From: Citrobacter gillenii
Lineage (GTDB): Bacteria; Pseudomonadota; Gammaproteobacteria; Enterobacterales; Enterobacteriaceae
Reading direction: 5' to 3'
NCBI RefSeq assembly: GCF_013337685.1
Contig: NZ_SUQN01000008.1
Coordinates: 1-64,000, forward strand
DNA: 64,000 nt
Part shown: positions 11,016 through 21,364 of the stretch, piece after piece
How positions within the stretch are numbered: position 1 is the stretch's first letter
How the letters are laid out: each line of letters starts with the position of its first letter
The notes under the pieces: model-generated
What the model was told of the DNA's origin: nothing
Database searches by the model: none
What the model saw: only the letters and a program-made list of their open reading frames with translations
Program-made: the position numbers and the translations under genes

Positions 11016-12234
11016 GGGTATTTCTCCCATAACACGCCCAACGTTCAAACGGACACTACGGCGTATCAGCATCGTCAGCGTTTTGGTCACTATGACGCTG
11101 ATCTGGCTGCTGCTGAGCATTTCTTCCGTGCTGGCACTCAAACAATATGCGCAAAAAAACCTCGATCTGACCGCCGCGACCATGACCCGATCGCTTGAAG
11201 CCTCGCTGGTGTTTTCTGATAGCGTTGCAGCAAACGAAACGTTGGCTGCGCTAGGGCAACAGGGGCAATTCTCCGTTGCCGAAGTACGCAATAAAAATCA
11301 AAAGGTGATCGCCACCTGGCGCTATGACGCCCAGGATACAACAGAAAAGATTAGCGGTCTGATCAGTCACTGGCTATTCCCACAGCCGGTGACAAAGCCT
11401 ATTTTGCACAATGGCAACGTCATTGGGGAAGTGCGCCTGACAGCCCGCGACAGCGTCATTAGCCATTTCATCTATCTGTCACTGGCTGTGCTTACCGGAT
11501 GCATTTTACTGGCCTCCGGTATTGCATTAATGCTCACCCGCTATTTGCACAATGGCGTTGTTGAAGCGCTGCAAAATATTACCGAGGTGGTGCACGACGT
11601 TCGCACCAACCGCAACTTCTCACGCCGCGTGTCTGAAGAACGCATTGAAGAGTTTCATCTGTTTGCCCAGGACTTTAATAGTCTGCTGGATGAGATGGAA
11701 GAGTGGCAACTGCGCCTGCAAGCCAAAAATGCTCAGTTGTTGCGCACCGCGCTGCACGATCCCCTGACCGGACTTGCTAATCGCGCCGCATTTCGTAGCA
11801 GCATTAACGCGTTGATGAACGACGAATCCGCTCACAGCAGCTCGGCGTTGTTATTCCTTGATGGCGATAATTTTAAATTTATTAATGATACCTGGGGGCA
11901 TGCAGCAGGAGACCGGGTATTGATTGAAGTTGCTAAAAGGCTGGCCGAGTTTGGTGGCAATCACCATCAACCGTACCGGCTCGGAGGCGATGAGTTTGCG
12001 ATGGTGCTATACAGCGTGCATTCGGAGAATGAAGTTCAGCGTATCTGCGCGGCACTATCGCAAGAGTTTAACCGTCCATTTGACCTTCACAATGGTCATC
12101 TGGCAAGCATGACGCTAAGCATTGGGTTTGCGCTGACGTGGGAACATGCCTCTGCCGAGAAATTACAAGAACTCGCCGATCACAATATGTATCAGGCTAA
12201 ACATTTGCGTTCTGAACGCATTATTAAAAAATAA
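11008..12234 (+). CDS. dgcN: membrane diguanylate cyclase DgcN (YfiN)
   Basis: Inner-membrane enzyme making cyclic-di-GMP, which slows motility and division and favours biofilm. The 408 residues show one membrane segment (about 23-44), a periplasmic CHASE8-type sensor domain, a second segment (about 150-172), a HAMP linker and a C-terminal GGDEF domain with an intact LGGDEF active site. I see no RxxD inhibitory site just before it. The ATG at 11008 lies inside the end of yfiR, following AAGG. Repressed by YfiR and linked to YfiB. Confidence 0.94.
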   Translation: MDKGISPITRPTFKRTLRRISIVSVLVTMTLIWLLLSISSVLALKQYAQKNLDLTAATMTRSLEASLVFSDSVAANETLAALGQQGQFSVAEVRNKNQKVIATWRYDAQDTTEKISGLISHWLFPQPVTKPILHNGNVIGEVRLTARDSVISHFIYLSLAVLTGCILLASGIALMLTRYLHNGVVEALQNITEVVHDVRTNRNFSRRVSEERIEEFHLFAQDFNSLLDEMEEWQLRLQAKNAQLLRTALHDPLTGLANRAAFRSSINALMNDESAHSSSALLFLDGDNFKFINDTWGHAAGDRVLIEVAKRLAEFGGNHHQPYRLGGDEFAMVLYSVHSENEVQRICAALSQEFNRPFDLHNGHLASMTLSIGFALTWEHASAEKLQELADHNMYQAKHLRSERIIKK

Positions 12235-12246
12235 GGAATTACACAC

Positions 12247-12729
12247 ATGCTGAAACATCTATTATCGCCATTTATTCTTATCATACTGATTCTGGCTGGC
12301 TGTCAGGCCCCTCAGGGTAAATTCACCCCTGAGCAAGTTGCAGCCATGAAATCATACGGCTTTACCGAAGCATCTGGCGACTGGTCGCTGGGTCTGTCTG
12401 ATACCATTTTGTTTGATAAAAATGACTATAAGCTGCGTCCTGAAAGTGAAAAACAGATCCAAGAAATGGCAGCTAAACTGGCGGCTACCGGCCTGAATCA
12501 TGCGCGTCTGGATGGTCACACCGATAACTACGGCGAAGACAGCTATAACGAAGCACTGTCGCTTAAGCGAGCTAACGTCGTGGCAGATGCCTGGGCTCAG
12601 GGTGCCAACATCCCACGCACCAATCTGACAACTCAGGGATTAGGCAAAAAATACCCGATTGCCAGTAACCAGAGCTCAAAAGGCCGTGCCGAAAACCGCC
12701 GCGTTGCGGTCGTCATCAGCACGCCTTAA
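12247..12729 (+). CDS. yfiB: OmpA-like outer membrane lipoprotein YfiB
   Basis: Third member of the YfiRNB module: an outer membrane lipoprotein that can sequester YfiR and so activate YfiN. The 160 residues have a lipobox LAGC (Cys 19) and an OmpA C-terminal peptidoglycan-binding domain (about 50-158; DGHTDNYGEDSYNEALSLKR and GRAENRRV motifs). It starts 12 bases after yfiN in the same operon. Confidence 0.94.
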   Translation: MLKHLLSPFILIILILAGCQAPQGKFTPEQVAAMKSYGFTEASGDWSLGLSDTILFDKNDYKLRPESEKQIQEMAAKLAATGLNHARLDGHTDNYGEDSYNEALSLKRANVVADAWAQGANIPRTNLTTQGLGKKYPIASNQSSKGRAENRRVAVVISTP

Positions 12730-12733
12730 TGTC

Positions 12734-14095
12734 TTACTCGGCTGACTGCGCCAACAGATTTTGCGACATTTTGTACCAGCGCAGCCAGTCAATCATCATA
12801 AACAGCAGCAGGCTTACGCCCGCTACCGGCATCGCCATCCCCAGCACGCCAGCCACTACCAGCACCGCACATCGCCCCTTCCCGTTGAGCATCAGCCAAC
12901 ACTGCACCAGCGTTTGTGCCGGATTCACCGCCGGTCCGGCGGGTCGGCGTATCCACCACAGCCGATAGCCCAGCACGATCATCAGGCACAGGCCTGCACC
13001 AAAGACGATCAGCAGCCCCTGATTGAGTACGCCAAACAGAATCCCCATATGGAAATCAACGCCCCAACGCGTCAATTTCGCCATCAGTGGGAAATCGACA
13101 AAGCGCGTCTGGTCAATAATCCGCATCGTGGTTGTATCAACAGACACCGCATCCACCTGGGTTGGCCAGCGGCGGTCAATCTCGGTGACAGTCCAACCAT
13201 GCTGCGCATCTTTCGCCGGGCGGATCTCCAGCTTCCTGGCATCAATCCCCGCCGTCTGCGCCGTGCGTAATACCGCATCAAAAAGCCCGCCGTCAACCAC
13301 GCTTGCCGATGGCATTACCATGCCAACGTGATGTCCGGCATGCTCATCATGAATTTGCTGGACGCCATCGAGCTGTGTATTTACCTGCGGCGTCAGCCAG
13401 CCAAAGGCTGCCCGCATGCTATCCACATTGCCCCCTGCCCATTGCGACCAGGTTAAACCGGTTGCGGAAAAAAGTAACATCCCGCCTAGCAGAATCCAGC
13501 CCAGCGTAACGTGCAGACGACGGTTTTTTTGCAGTCGATTATTCAGACGACGCCTGGGTCGAGTGAAAAACCAAAGCACAATACCGCCCAGCGCCGCTAC
13601 CCACATCCAGGACGCCGCCAGTTCGCTATAAAGCCGCCCAATATCCCCCAACAGCAAGGAACGGTGCGCATAGTCGATCCACTGGCGCAGAGGTAAAATC
13701 CCACTGGTGCCATAGACAGTCATATCGCCTGTTACCGTAAGCGCAACCGGGTCGATAAATATCGCCCGATGTTCAGACGGGGCCAGTACAGGGTCTGCAA
13801 ACATGACCCGGGTCGTCTCTCCTGGCTCAAGCGCAGGGCGTACTGCATACACCGGCAAATGATTGCCGACGACCTGCTGCGCGAGCGCAATTTGAGCAGC
13901 CAGCGATTGTGGTTCTCCTTGCTCGGTTCCCTGTAGCGCCTCAGAGTAAAGCGCCTCTTCCAGTTGCGGTGTGGCAACGTAGAGCGTACCGGTCAGTGCC
14001 GCGACAAAAATAAAGGGACCCACGAACAGGCCGATAGAGAAATGAAGGCGTCGCAGCAGGGTTACCCATGCCGCACGCGGGGTGCAGGTGGTCAT
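12734..14095 (-). CDS. PepSY-associated TM domain membrane protein
   Basis: A 453-residue polytopic inner-membrane protein of the PepSY_TM family, whose members are often annotated as iron-regulated membrane or flavoreductase-like proteins. Hydrophobic segments are seen near residues 20-42, 157-180, 195-217, 352-385 and 410-440, with two large periplasmic PepSY-like regions between them. Conserved histidines occur in the membrane edges (LHFSIG, AHRSLLLG, DFHMGIL). It runs opposite to yfiB, starts 63 bases after the DUF2946 gene and is probably co-transcribed with it. E. coli has nothing at this position. The exact substrate is unknown. Confidence 0.8.
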   Translation of the reverse strand: MTTCTPRAAWVTLLRRLHFSIGLFVGPFIFVAALTGTLYVATPQLEEALYSEALQGTEQGEPQSLAAQIALAQQVVGNHLPVYAVRPALEPGETTRVMFADPVLAPSEHRAIFIDPVALTVTGDMTVYGTSGILPLRQWIDYAHRSLLLGDIGRLYSELAASWMWVAALGGIVLWFFTRPRRRLNNRLQKNRRLHVTLGWILLGGMLLFSATGLTWSQWAGGNVDSMRAAFGWLTPQVNTQLDGVQQIHDEHAGHHVGMVMPSASVVDGGLFDAVLRTAQTAGIDARKLEIRPAKDAQHGWTVTEIDRRWPTQVDAVSVDTTTMRIIDQTRFVDFPLMAKLTRWGVDFHMGILFGVLNQGLLIVFGAGLCLMIVLGYRLWWIRRPAGPAVNPAQTLVQCWLMLNGKGRCAVLVVAGVLGMAMPVAGVSLLLFMMIDWLRWYKMSQNLLAQSAE

Positions 14096-14158
14096 ACTTT
14101 TCCTTAGAAAAAGCCAAAGAGCGTCATCACGCTAACGCGTACAGACGTATTTTTAGGA

Positions 14159-14569
14159 TCAGGAAAAAGCAGACCGGTACGGTGGTGCACGGGTATTGGG
14201 ATACAGCCAGGGGAAGTAGAACCAGAACGTCAGCGTAGGATGTAGTGGCGTTTTTTTCTGTAGCCGCAGCACGCCGCGCAACAGAATAACCAGAGTCAGT
14301 ATCAGCCCGGGGACGTGCGCCAGCAGCACACAGTAGCCGCATGCTTCGCCGTGATCGACGGGCATCGTCATCGAGGCGCCGTCACCATGTTGTTCAGCAT
14401 GTTCCACCATCATGCCCATATCATGATGCATACCCGGCATCGCATTCATAGGATCGTGTTGCAAAGAAACAGAGATAAGCGGCGCGATGACGATCAGCAG
14501 GATCGCAAACAACGCGAGCCATGCCGCGCAGCGCTGATGACCAAACCGAAAAATTGCACCAATAACCAC
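14159..14569 (-). CDS. DUF2946-family Met/His-rich membrane protein
   Basis: A 136-residue protein starting at a GTG with a good GGAGGGG ribosome site. It has an N-terminal membrane segment (about 14-34), a Met/His-rich stretch (about 38-72, with MHHDMGMM and HAEQHGDG), the DUF2946 signature EACGYCVLL (about 71-79) and a second membrane segment. The Met/His/Cys content suggests metal handling, copper or iron (inference). It is upstream of the PepSY gene in what looks like a two-gene unit inserted between yfiB and rplS. Confidence 0.75.
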   Translation of the reverse strand: MVIGAIFRFGHQRCAAWLALFAILLIVIAPLISVSLQHDPMNAMPGMHHDMGMMVEHAEQHGDGASMTMPVDHGEACGYCVLLAHVPGLILTLVILLRGVLRLQKKTPLHPTLTFWFYFPWLYPNTRAPPYRSAFS

Positions 14570-14643
14570 TGCCCCTCCAATAACGACAGGGCATTGTAAA
14601 TGATTTATGAATTAATAGTTAATTATGTGAGTTTTATGGCGAT

Positions 14644-14677
14644 AAAAAAAGGGGCCAGCCTTATTGGCCAGCCCCTT
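14644..14677 (-). terminator. rpsP operon terminator after rplS
   Basis: On the minus strand GGGGCTGGCC-AATAA-GGCTGGCCCC pairs fully when two G-U wobbles are allowed, followed by seven T. Confidence 0.85.
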
Positions 14678-14704
14678 CTGACAGGATGTCGCCTGAGCGA
14701 TATC

Positions 14705-15055
<351 letters not shown>

Positions 15056-15091
15056 TTAATCTCTTATCCTGGGTAAACTGATATTGGGGGC

Positions 15092-15859
15092 TTACGCCTG
15101 CCCATCATGTTTATGTTGCTGTTGTGCGTGTTCCTTTTTGAACTCCGCCAGCAACCTTGCTTGCTCTTCAGTCAGAGCCAGGTTTTCCAGAAGTTCAGGT
15201 CTTCTAAGCCAGGTACGGCCCAGCGACTGCTTCAAACGCCAGCGACGTATCTCAGCGTGGTTCCCCGACAGCAAAACTGCCGGTACTTCCATCTGCTCTA
15301 ACACTTCAGGTCGGGTATAGTGCGGGCAGTCCAGCAACCCATCGGCAAAGGAATCCTCCGTTGCCGATGCTTCATGACCCAGTACCCCCGGAATAAACCG
15401 GGAGACGGAATCAATCAGCGTCATCGCTGCTAATTCTCCACCGCTGAGAACGTAATCGCCGATTGACCATTCTTCATCAATTTCGGTTTGAATTACGCGC
15501 TCATCTACGCCTTCATAGCGACCACACACCAGAATCAGCTTTTGATTCGTTGCCAGTTCGCTCACGCCCGCTTGATCAAGCTTGCGTCCCTGAGGTGACA
15601 GATAAATCACCTTCGCGCCTTCACCTGCCGCGTCTTTTGCTGCATGAATGGCATCCCGTAAAGGTTGCACCATCATTAACATCCCCGGTCCGCCGCCGTA
15701 AGGACGATCGTCCACGGTACGGTGCCGGTCATGAGCAAAGTCACGAGGACTCCAGCTCTGGATGTTCAGCAGGCCATTTTTTACTGCCCGGCCAGTTACC
15801 CCGTAATCGGTAATTGCGCGGAACATTTCTGGAAACAGGCTAACGATACCTATAAACAC
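15092..15859 (-). CDS. trmD: tRNA (guanine37-N1)-methyltransferase TrmD
   Basis: SPOUT-family enzyme that puts the N1 methyl group on G37 beside the anticodon, preventing +1 frameshifting. The start is the GTG at 15859, giving 255 residues and the E. coli N-terminus ([13 protein letters not shown]); a longer open frame upstream is not homologous. The knotted SAM site is visible ([25 protein letters not shown]). Third gene of the rpsP operon. Confidence 0.96.
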   Translation of the reverse strand: MFIGIVSLFPEMFRAITDYGVTGRAVKNGLLNIQSWSPRDFAHDRHRTVDDRPYGGGPGMLMMVQPLRDAIHAAKDAAGEGAKVIYLSPQGRKLDQAGVSELATNQKLILVCGRYEGVDERVIQTEIDEEWSIGDYVLSGGELAAMTLIDSVSRFIPGVLGHEASATEDSFADGLLDCPHYTRPEVLEQMEVPAVLLSGNHAEIRRWRLKQSLGRTWLRRPELLENLALTEEQARLLAEFKKEHAQQQHKHDGQA

Positions 15860-15903
15860 AAGCCAATCCCCATCACGCCGACTTTTACCGTTTATCCGGT
15901 GGT

Positions 15904-16452
15904 TTAAAAACCAGGATCCCAATCTACTTCGATAGTACGAGTAGTGAGATCGACTTTCTTGATAACCTGCCCATCGAGGAACGGTACTAAACGTTCCTTG
16001 ATACCAAACGCATCTTTCAGGTTTGCCTTGATGACGATGACGTCATTCGATCCGGTTTCCATCATATCGACGACTTTACCGAGTTCGTAGCCTTCAGTGG
16101 TCACTACCTGGCAACCCATAAGGTCTTTCCAGTAGTAAGTGCCATCATCCAGCGCTGGCAACTGCGAGGAATCTACGACAATTTCACAATTCGTCAGTAC
16201 ATTCGCCGCATCCCGATCCTCAATACCTTTCAGCTTGATGATCAGATCCTGATTGTGGTGCTTCCAGCTTTCCAGCTGTACTTGCTGCCACTGACCCGCC
16301 TTCTGGATAAACCAGGGCTGATAGTCAAAAATGCTTTCGGCGTCTTCAGTGGAAGAAAACACTCTGAGCCAACCACGGATACCGTAAGGAGACCCCATTT
16401 TCCCCAGAACTATGGGTTCTACGGGCGCCTGTGCGGCGAGTTGCTTGCTCAT
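15904..16452 (-). CDS. rimM: 16S rRNA maturation factor RimM
   Basis: Binds S19 and helps mature the 30S head. The 182-residue product from the ATG at 16452 ([11 protein letters not shown]) matches E. coli; three extra in-frame codons upstream were excluded. N-terminal RimM beta-barrel (about 10-90) and PRC-barrel (about 95-180) domains are recognisable. Second gene of the operon. Confidence 0.96.
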   Translation of the reverse strand: MSKQLAAQAPVEPIVLGKMGSPYGIRGWLRVFSSTEDAESIFDYQPWFIQKAGQWQQVQLESWKHHNQDLIIKLKGIEDRDAANVLTNCEIVVDSSQLPALDDGTYYWKDLMGCQVVTTEGYELGKVVDMMETGSNDVIVIKANLKDAFGIKERLVPFLDGQVIKKVDLTTRTIEVDWDPGF

Positions 16453-16470
16453 CATGACCACCGTGACAGA

Positions 16471-16779
<309 letters not shown>

Positions 16780-16861
16780 TTAAAAGCCCGAAAATTTTAC
16801 TGATTTCTGAGAAAAAAGCAATCAACATGTGATGAAGCTTGATACCAGGGCGTTACCGTTG

Positions 16862-16956
16862 CAGCCAGTTTGGCGTCGGCGTGCGCGCAGAAAGCGGAGC
16901 GTACACGCAGTACGTGAGCATTTCGAGCACACTCCGGCGTCAAAATGGCAAATAAG
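16862..16956. repeat. imperfect palindromic intergenic element downstream of ffh
   Basis: The outer arms (GCCAGTTTGGCGTCGG near 16863 and the complement of CCGGCGTCAAAATGGC near 16935) form a long imperfect palindrome of about 95 bases with further internal pairing (GCGTAC / GTACGTGAGC). It looks like one of the dispersed enterobacterial intergenic repeats, but I cannot assign the type. Confidence 0.5.
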
Positions 16957-16970
16957 GTAGCCCGATATAT

Positions 16971-18332
16971 TTATCTACCAGGGAATCCTGGCGGCATCAT
17001 GCCCTTCATATTGCGCATCATCTTGGCCATCCCGCCCTTCTTCATTTTCTTCATCATGCGCTGCATGTCGTCGAACTGTTTCAGAAGGCGGTTAACGTCC
17101 TGTACCTGCATACCGCAGCCCTGAGCGATACGGCGCTTACGCGAACCTTTGATGATTTCCGGCTTGGCACGTTCTTTCAACGTCATCGAATTGATGATCG
17201 CTTCCATACGCACCAGCACTTTGTCATCCATCTGCGATTTCACGTTGTCAGGGATCTGACCCATGCCCGGCAGCTTGCCCATCAGGCTTGCCATGCCGCC
17301 CATGTTTTTCATCTGATTAAGCTGTTCTAAGAAGTCGTTCAGGTCAAAACCATCGCCCTTCTTCAGCTTGGTCGCCAGCTTCTCAGCCTGCGCGCGGTCA
17401 ACCTTGCTTTCGATATCTTCGATCAGCGACAGTACGTCGCCCATGCCGAGGATACGCGAAGCAATCCTGTCCGGATGGAATGGCTCCAGCGCTTCGGTTT
17501 TCTCGCCAACACCGAGGAACTTAATCGGCTTACCAGTGATATGACGAATAGAGAGTGCGGCACCGCCGCGGGCGTCACCGTCGACTTTCGTCAGCACGAC
17601 ACCGGTTAACGGCAGCGCTTCGTTGAAGGCTTTTGCGGTATTCGCGGCATCCTGACCGGTCATGGCATCGACAACAAACAGCGTTTCTACCGGATTGATA
17701 GACGCGTGGACCTGTTTGATTTCGTCCATCATCGCTTCGTCAACGTGCAGACGACCGGCGGTATCCACCAGCAGCACATCGTAGAATTTCAGCTTCGCTT
17801 CTTTCAGCGCAGCGTTAACGATATCGACCGGCTTTTGGCCGACGTCAGACGGGAAGAAGTCGACTTCAACCTGCTCAGCCAGCGTTTCCAGCTGTTTGAT
17901 CGCCGCCGGACGATAAACGTCGGCAGAGACGACCAGCACTTTCTTCTTGTGCTTCTCGCGCAGGAACTTACCCAGTTTCGCCACGCTGGTCGTTTTACCG
18001 GCACCCTGCAGACCCGCCATCAGCACCACGGCCGGTGGCTGAGCGGCCAGATTCAGGGTCTGGTTCTCTTCGCCCATCGCCGCAACCAGTTCGCTGCGAA
18101 CGATTTTGACGAATTCCTGACCCGGGGTCAGGCTTTTGTTAACTTCATGACCAACCGCTTTCTCTTTTACGCGATTGATAAACTCACGCACTACCGGCAG
18201 CGCAACGTCAGCTTCCAGCAGCGCCATGCGCACTTCGCGCAGCGTTTCTTTAACGTTGTCTTCAGTAAGGCGTCCACGGCCACTGATATTGCGCAGCGTG
18301 CGCGACAAACGATCGGTTAAATTATCAAACAT
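16971..18332 (-). CDS. ffh: signal recognition particle GTPase Ffh
   Basis: Binds 4.5S RNA and signal sequences of nascent membrane proteins and delivers ribosomes to FtsY. The 453 residues start at the ATG at 18332 (MFDNLTDRLS), 13 codons inside the longest frame. Visible are the N domain, the G domain with Walker A GLQGAGKTT at 107-115, TKVDGDARGG, and the Met-rich M domain (about 330-453) that binds RNA and signal peptides. Confidence 0.98.
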   Translation of the reverse strand: MFDNLTDRLSRTLRNISGRGRLTEDNVKETLREVRMALLEADVALPVVREFINRVKEKAVGHEVNKSLTPGQEFVKIVRSELVAAMGEENQTLNLAAQPPAVVLMAGLQGAGKTTSVAKLGKFLREKHKKKVLVVSADVYRPAAIKQLETLAEQVEVDFFPSDVGQKPVDIVNAALKEAKLKFYDVLLVDTAGRLHVDEAMMDEIKQVHASINPVETLFVVDAMTGQDAANTAKAFNEALPLTGVVLTKVDGDARGGAALSIRHITGKPIKFLGVGEKTEALEPFHPDRIASRILGMGDVLSLIEDIESKVDRAQAEKLATKLKKGDGFDLNDFLEQLNQMKNMGGMASLMGKLPGMGQIPDNVKSQMDDKVLVRMEAIINSMTLKERAKPEIIKGSRKRRIAQGCGMQVQDVNRLLKQFDDMQRMMKKMKKGGMAKMMRNMKGMMPPGFPGR

Positions 18333-18497
18333 TGTCTCTCGCCTGGGGTGGAAACGGTCGGTCGCTTGCACGACACATCAACAGAATTTTGTCGCAGTAT
18401 AACATGAAGCCGCCTTTGTTGTTATGCAACGGTTGGAGCAGCGGTCACGTAACGCTATACTGCTTTTCTTTATCACTGGTCAACTGTCGACACCTAT

Positions 18498-19289
18498 ATG
18501 CCCGTTTTTGCTTTGTTCGCCCTTGTCGCCTATTCCGTCAGCCTTGCGCTGATCGTTCCCGCTCTGCTGCAAAAAAACAGCGGCTGGCGGCGTATGGCTA
18601 TCCTTTCTGCGGTTATCGCGCTGGTGTGCCACGCTTTTGCCCTGGAAGCACGTATTTTGCCCGGTGGCGAGAATGGACAAAACCTGAGCCTGCTGAACGT
18701 CGGTTCTCTGGTTAGCCTGATGATCTGTACGGTAATGACCATTGTGGCCTCACGCAATCGCGGCTGGCTGCTGCTGCCGATCGTGTATGCGTTTGCATTA
18801 ATCAATCTGGCCTGCGCCACGTTTATGCCCAACGAGTACATCACCCACCTTGAAGCCACACCGGGCATGATGATCCACATCGGGCTCTCGCTCTTGTCCT
18901 ATGCCACGCTGATCATTGCCGCCCTGTACGCACTGCAGCTGGCGTGGATCGATTATCAGCTGAAAAACAAAAAACTGGCGTTCAACAATGAAATGCCGCC
19001 GCTGATGAGCATTGAACGCAAAATGTTTCACATCACTCAGATAGGCGTGGTTCTGCTGACGCTGACCCTGTGCACTGGCCTGTTTTACATGCACAACCTG
19101 TTCAGTACCGAAAATATTGATAAAGCCGTGCTCTCTATCGTGGCATGGTTTGTCTATATCGTTCTGCTATGGGGACATTACCATGAGGGCTGGCGCGGAC
19201 GTCGTGTCGTCTGGTTTAACGTCGCAGGTGCAGGCATTCTGACGCTGGCCTATTTCGGTAGTCGCATACTGCAACAGCTTGTGAGTTAA
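18498..19289 (+). CDS. ypjD: YpjD, CcsA-like inner membrane protein
   Basis: A 263-residue polytopic protein of the cytochrome c assembly (CcmC/CcsA-like) family with about eight hydrophobic segments and the conserved LWGHYHEGWRGRR stretch near residues 220-235. In some bacteria the YpjD/CorE-type protein accompanies CorB transporters; here corB starts 18 bases downstream, so the two are an operon, divergent from ffh. Role in Mg/Co homeostasis is inferred from context. Confidence 0.88.
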   Translation: MPVFALFALVAYSVSLALIVPALLQKNSGWRRMAILSAVIALVCHAFALEARILPGGENGQNLSLLNVGSLVSLMICTVMTIVASRNRGWLLLPIVYAFALINLACATFMPNEYITHLEATPGMMIHIGLSLLSYATLIIAALYALQLAWIDYQLKNKKLAFNNEMPPLMSIERKMFHITQIGVVLLTLTLCTGLFYMHNLFSTENIDKAVLSIVAWFVYIVLLWGHYHEGWRGRRVVWFNVAGAGILTLAYFGSRILQQLVS

Positions 19290-19307
19290 GTCTTTAAGGA
19301 ACCCTAC

Positions 19308-20600
19308 GTGGAACACATCTCCACCACCACGCTCATTGTTACGCTTCTCATCATGGTGGTTATTTCAGCCTATTTTTCCGGTTCCGAAACCGGAATGATG
19401 ACCCTGAACCGCTACCGCCTGCGCCACCGGGCCAAGCAGGGGAATCGTCAGGCAAAGCGCGTTGAAAAACTCCTGCGCAAACCGGACCGCCTGATAAGCC
19501 TGGTGCTTATCGGCAATAACCTGGTCAACATTCTCGCCTCCGCGCTTGGCACCATCGTCGGTATGCGTCTGTATGGCGATGCGGGTGTGGCGATTGCCAC
19601 CGGGGTGCTGACCTTTGTGGTGCTGGTTTTTGCTGAAGTACTGCCAAAAACCATCGCCGCGCTGTATCCCGAAAAAGTCGCCTATCCCAGCAGTTTCTTA
19701 CTGGCGCCACTCCAAATTCTGATGATGCCGCTGGTGTGGTTACTGAACACCATTACCCGTCTGCTGATGCGTATGATGGGCATCAAAACGGATATCGTGA
19801 TAAGCAGTTCCCTGAGTAAAGACGAACTGCGAACGCTGGTGAATGAATCGCGCTCGCAAATCTCGCGCCGTAATCAGGATATGCTGCTGTCGGTGTTGGA
19901 TCTGGAAAAAATCAGCGTTGACGACATCATGGTGCCGCGAAACGAAATCATCGGGATTGATATCAACGACGACTGGAAATCAATCGTGCGTCAACTGTCG
20001 CACTCCCCGCACGGCCGCATTGTGCTTTACCGCGACTCGCTGGACGATACCATTAGTATGCTGCGCGTACGCGAAGCCTGGCGCCTGATGGCAGAGAAAA
20101 AAGAATTCACCAAAGAGACCATGCTGCGCGCCGCTGATGAGATCTATTACATCCCGGAAGGCACGCCGCTCAGCACCCAGCTAATCAAATTTCAGCGCAA
20201 CAAAAAGAAAGTTGGCCTGGTGGTTAACGAATATGGCGACGTTCAGGGCCTGGTGACGGTCGAAGATATCCTGGAAGAGATTGTCGGCGACTTCACCACC
20301 TCCATGTCACCTACGCTTGCCGAGGAAGTCACCCCGCAAAATGACGGTTCAGTGATAATTGACGGCAGCGCCAACGTTCGCGAAATCAACAAAGCCTTTA
20401 ACTGGCACCTGCCGGAAGACGATGCGCGAACCGTAAACGGGATTATTCTTGAAGCGCTGGAAGAGATCCCGGTGGCCGGTACGCGGGTGCGCATTGGCCA
20501 GTACGATATCGATATTCTCGACGTACAGGATAATATGATTAAACAGGTGCAGGTCTTGCCGGTAAAACCGCTGCGGGAGAGCGTGGCGGACCAGGGATGA
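19308..20600 (+). CDS. corB: CNNM/CorC-family ion transporter CorB (YfjD)
   Basis: Inner membrane protein linked to Mg2+/Co2+ efflux. The 430 residues start at a GTG, as in E. coli YfjD. They contain the DUF21 transmembrane domain (about 1-190; FSGSETGMMTLNRYR), a pair of CBS domains (about 205-335; VDDIMVPRNEI, GDVQGLVTVEDILEEIVGD) and a CorC_HlyC C-terminal domain (about 345-425). It converges on grpE across a short stem. Confidence 0.93.
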   Translation: MEHISTTTLIVTLLIMVVISAYFSGSETGMMTLNRYRLRHRAKQGNRQAKRVEKLLRKPDRLISLVLIGNNLVNILASALGTIVGMRLYGDAGVAIATGVLTFVVLVFAEVLPKTIAALYPEKVAYPSSFLLAPLQILMMPLVWLLNTITRLLMRMMGIKTDIVISSSLSKDELRTLVNESRSQISRRNQDMLLSVLDLEKISVDDIMVPRNEIIGIDINDDWKSIVRQLSHSPHGRIVLYRDSLDDTISMLRVREAWRLMAEKKEFTKETMLRAADEIYYIPEGTPLSTQLIKFQRNKKKVGLVVNEYGDVQGLVTVEDILEEIVGDFTTSMSPTLAEEVTPQNDGSVIIDGSANVREINKAFNWHLPEDDARTVNGIILEALEEIPVAGTRVRIGQYDIDILDVQDNMIKQVQVLPVKPLRESVADQG

Positions 20601-20610
20601 TAATATCGTG

Positions 20611-20638
20611 GCGGGTAACGCATCTGCATTACCCGCCG
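20611..20638. terminator. stem between convergent corB and grpE
   Basis: GGCGGGTAACGCA / TGCATTACCCGCC forms a 13-bp stem with one wobble between the two stop codons. There is no strong T run, so it is a probable rather than certain terminator. Confidence 0.5.
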
Positions 20639-20649
20639 CGACAGGCTGA

Positions 20650-21243
20650 TTAGCCCTTGGCTTTCGCCACAGACACCATCGCCGCGCGGATGGTACGTCC
20701 GTTCAGGGTATAACCTTTCTGCATCACCATCAGTACGTTACCGGCCGCAACGTCGTCAGACTCAACCATGGCAATCGCCTGATGCACGTTCGGGTCCATC
20801 GGCACATCGATATCCGCAACCACCTGCACGCCAAACTTCGCCACCACATCCAGCATCGATTTACGGGTCAGTTCGATACCCTCGATCATCGCCGACATGG
20901 CATCGTTGTCTTTGTCCGCTACTTCCAGCGCACGGTCCAGGCTATCGAGCACCGGCAGCAGTTCGTTAACGAATTTTTCCAGCGCGAACTTATGCGCCTT
21001 TTCTACGTCCAGTTCGGTACGACGACGCAGGTTTTCCATTTCAGCTTTCATGCGCAACACGCTGTCACGCTCGCGCGTTTCGGCTTCAGTAAGCTGAGCT
21101 TCCAGATTCGCAATTTTTTCATCGCGCGGATCCACCTGCTCAGCAGAAGCGTCTGGTTCAATCGCCTCAACTTCTTCGTGCTGATCCATGATAATTTCTT
21201 CCGGGGCTTGCCCCTCAGGCGTTTTCTGTTCTTTACTACTCAT
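20650..21243 (-). CDS. grpE: nucleotide exchange factor GrpE
   Basis: Releases ADP from DnaK in the Hsp70 cycle. The 197-residue product starts at the ATG at 21243 ([12 protein letters not shown]), eight codons inside the longest frame. It has an acidic disordered N-terminus, a long coiled coil (about 40-135) and the C-terminal beta domain ([21 protein letters not shown]). A sigma-32 promoter lies about 50 bases upstream. Confidence 0.97.
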   Translation of the reverse strand: MSSKEQKTPEGQAPEEIIMDQHEEVEAIEPDASAEQVDPRDEKIANLEAQLTEAETRERDSVLRMKAEMENLRRRTELDVEKAHKFALEKFVNELLPVLDSLDRALEVADKDNDAMSAMIEGIELTRKSMLDVVAKFGVQVVADIDVPMDPNVHQAIAMVESDDVAAGNVLMVMQKGYTLNGRTIRAAMVSVAKAKG

Positions 21244-21287
21244 GAATTTCTCCGCGTTTTTTCGCATTCATCTCGCTAACTTGACTT

Positions 21288-21318
21288 ATTATGGGGATAA
21301 GATTCAGGGATTCAAGGG
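21288..21318 (-). promoter_or_regulatory. sigma-32 promoter of grpE
   Basis: On the minus strand CCCTTGAA (21311-21318) and CCCCATAAT (21288-21296) are separated by 14 bases, an almost perfect heat-shock promoter. It lies in the divergent interval before nadK. Confidence 0.9.
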
Positions 21319-21364
21319 AAGTACTCACATTGTCACTCATCTTCGCTACAAGGACCTCGAGAAA

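Noticed and set aside
14570-14640. Fur box before the DUF2946 gene
   Set aside because: The AT-rich stretch contains ATGATTTATGAATTA-like sequence, but the match to the 19-bp Fur consensus is too weak to call.
21188-21364. N-terminal extension of nadK by 59 codons
   Set aside because: The extension runs through the grpE start region and sigma-32 promoter on the other strand; homologues begin at MNKHFKC.
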